5,040 bases of DNA from an uncultured Hyphomicrobiales bacterium (GTDB taxonomy: Bacteria; Pseudomonadota; Alphaproteobacteria; Rhizobiales; Rhizobiaceae), in the NCBI GenBank assembly GCA_943914405.1, contig CALUBX010000326.1, positions 1 to 5,040 on the forward strand, in the 5' to 3' direction. A model generated the notes under the pieces. That model was not told where the DNA came from. It did no database searches and saw nothing but the letters and a program-made list of their open reading frames with translations. Position numbers and translations under genes: made by a program. Below are positions 4,957 to 5,040 of the stretch, piece by piece (position 1 is the first letter of the stretch; every line of letters begins with the position of its first letter).

Positions 4957-5040
4957 ATGGCATCGGCACAACAAATCATCGGGCTCGTGAAGAGCCATGC
5001 TGAAGGCGACAAGGATCGTTTCTACGACCTTGCGATGCAG
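4957..5040 (+). CDS. Probable AAA+ ATPase N-terminus (IetA-like, partner of a subtilisin-like protease), partial
   Basis: Only the first 28 codons are inside the window. The frame starts at ATG 4957 and stays open to the edge. The peptide begins MASAQQIIGLVKSHAEGD and continues with a DRFYDLAMQ segment (residues 20-28). The pattern 'I/L..L..SH..GD..RFY..A.Q' is, from memory, the start of AAA+ ATPases encoded beside an S8 (subtilisin-like) protease. Such pairs are known as IetA/IetS, described in Ti-plasmid incompatibility and later listed among phage-defence systems. The Walker A and B motifs that would prove an ATPase lie beyond the edge. The Shine-Dalgarno is weak (GAGTGAG, 4947-4953). It is transcribed divergently from parB, with an AT-rich probable promoter and dyad upstream. 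A different helical protein cannot be excluded on 28 residues. Confidence 0.6.
   Translation, partial: MASAQQIIGLVKSHAEGDKDRFYDLAMQ

Noticed and set aside
1..5040. CRISPR array, tRNA or rRNA genes, iteron array
   Set aside because: No regularly spaced direct repeats, no tRNA-like cloverleaf with a TTCGA-type arm and no rRNA sequence were recognised on either strand by eye.

Overview
The window looks like accessory DNA of a GC-rich alphaproteobacterium, most likely a plasmid or integrative element of the sphingomonad or rhizobial type. The basis is the high G+C with GC-rich third codon positions, a ParB-family protein without a ParA partner, and an ArdC-type antirestriction protein, a set common on such replicons. 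The lineage is an inference from gene content and style, not from a marker gene.

Layout, left to right. Bases 1-682 (minus strand) hold the first 227 codons of an ArdC-like protein that runs off the left edge. Its sequence is typical of the family up to the zinc motif HEATH, then changes abruptly at a pair of short recombinase-site-like repeats (28-54), so it may be interrupted by a mobile element. Bases 683-983 are a structured leader plus a clear minus-strand intrinsic terminator (911-937). Bases 984-1571 (minus) encode a 195-residue conserved-looking protein of unknown function. Its upstream region (1572-1861) carries a long inverted repeat whose arm ends next to the ribosome binding site. 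Bases 1862-2756 have no confident gene: a possible 71-residue ORF, a stretch that looks like a frameshifted gene remnant, and a 13-bp perfect hairpin after parB. Bases 2757-4481 (minus) encode a 574-residue ParB-like protein with intact CTP-binding boxes and an acidic tail; twin hairpins precede its ribosome binding site. Bases 4482-4956 are the divergent intergenic region, AT-rich at its right end. Bases 4957-5040 (plus) are the first 28 codons of a gene resembling the N-terminus of the AAA+ ATPase of the ATPase/subtilisin pair called IetA/IetS.

How it may work together: three minus-strand genes (ParB-like, unknown, ArdC-like) lie in a row but are separated by long structured leaders and at least one terminator, so they are probably separate transcripts rather than a compact operon. 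ParB-like and ArdC-like genes fit plasmid maintenance and protection of incoming DNA. The divergent IetA-like gene, if confirmed, would put a plasmid-exclusion or phage-defence system back to back with them. Only about 58% of the window is covered by genes called with confidence, which is low for this type of DNA and suggests leader-based regulation, gene decay or both.
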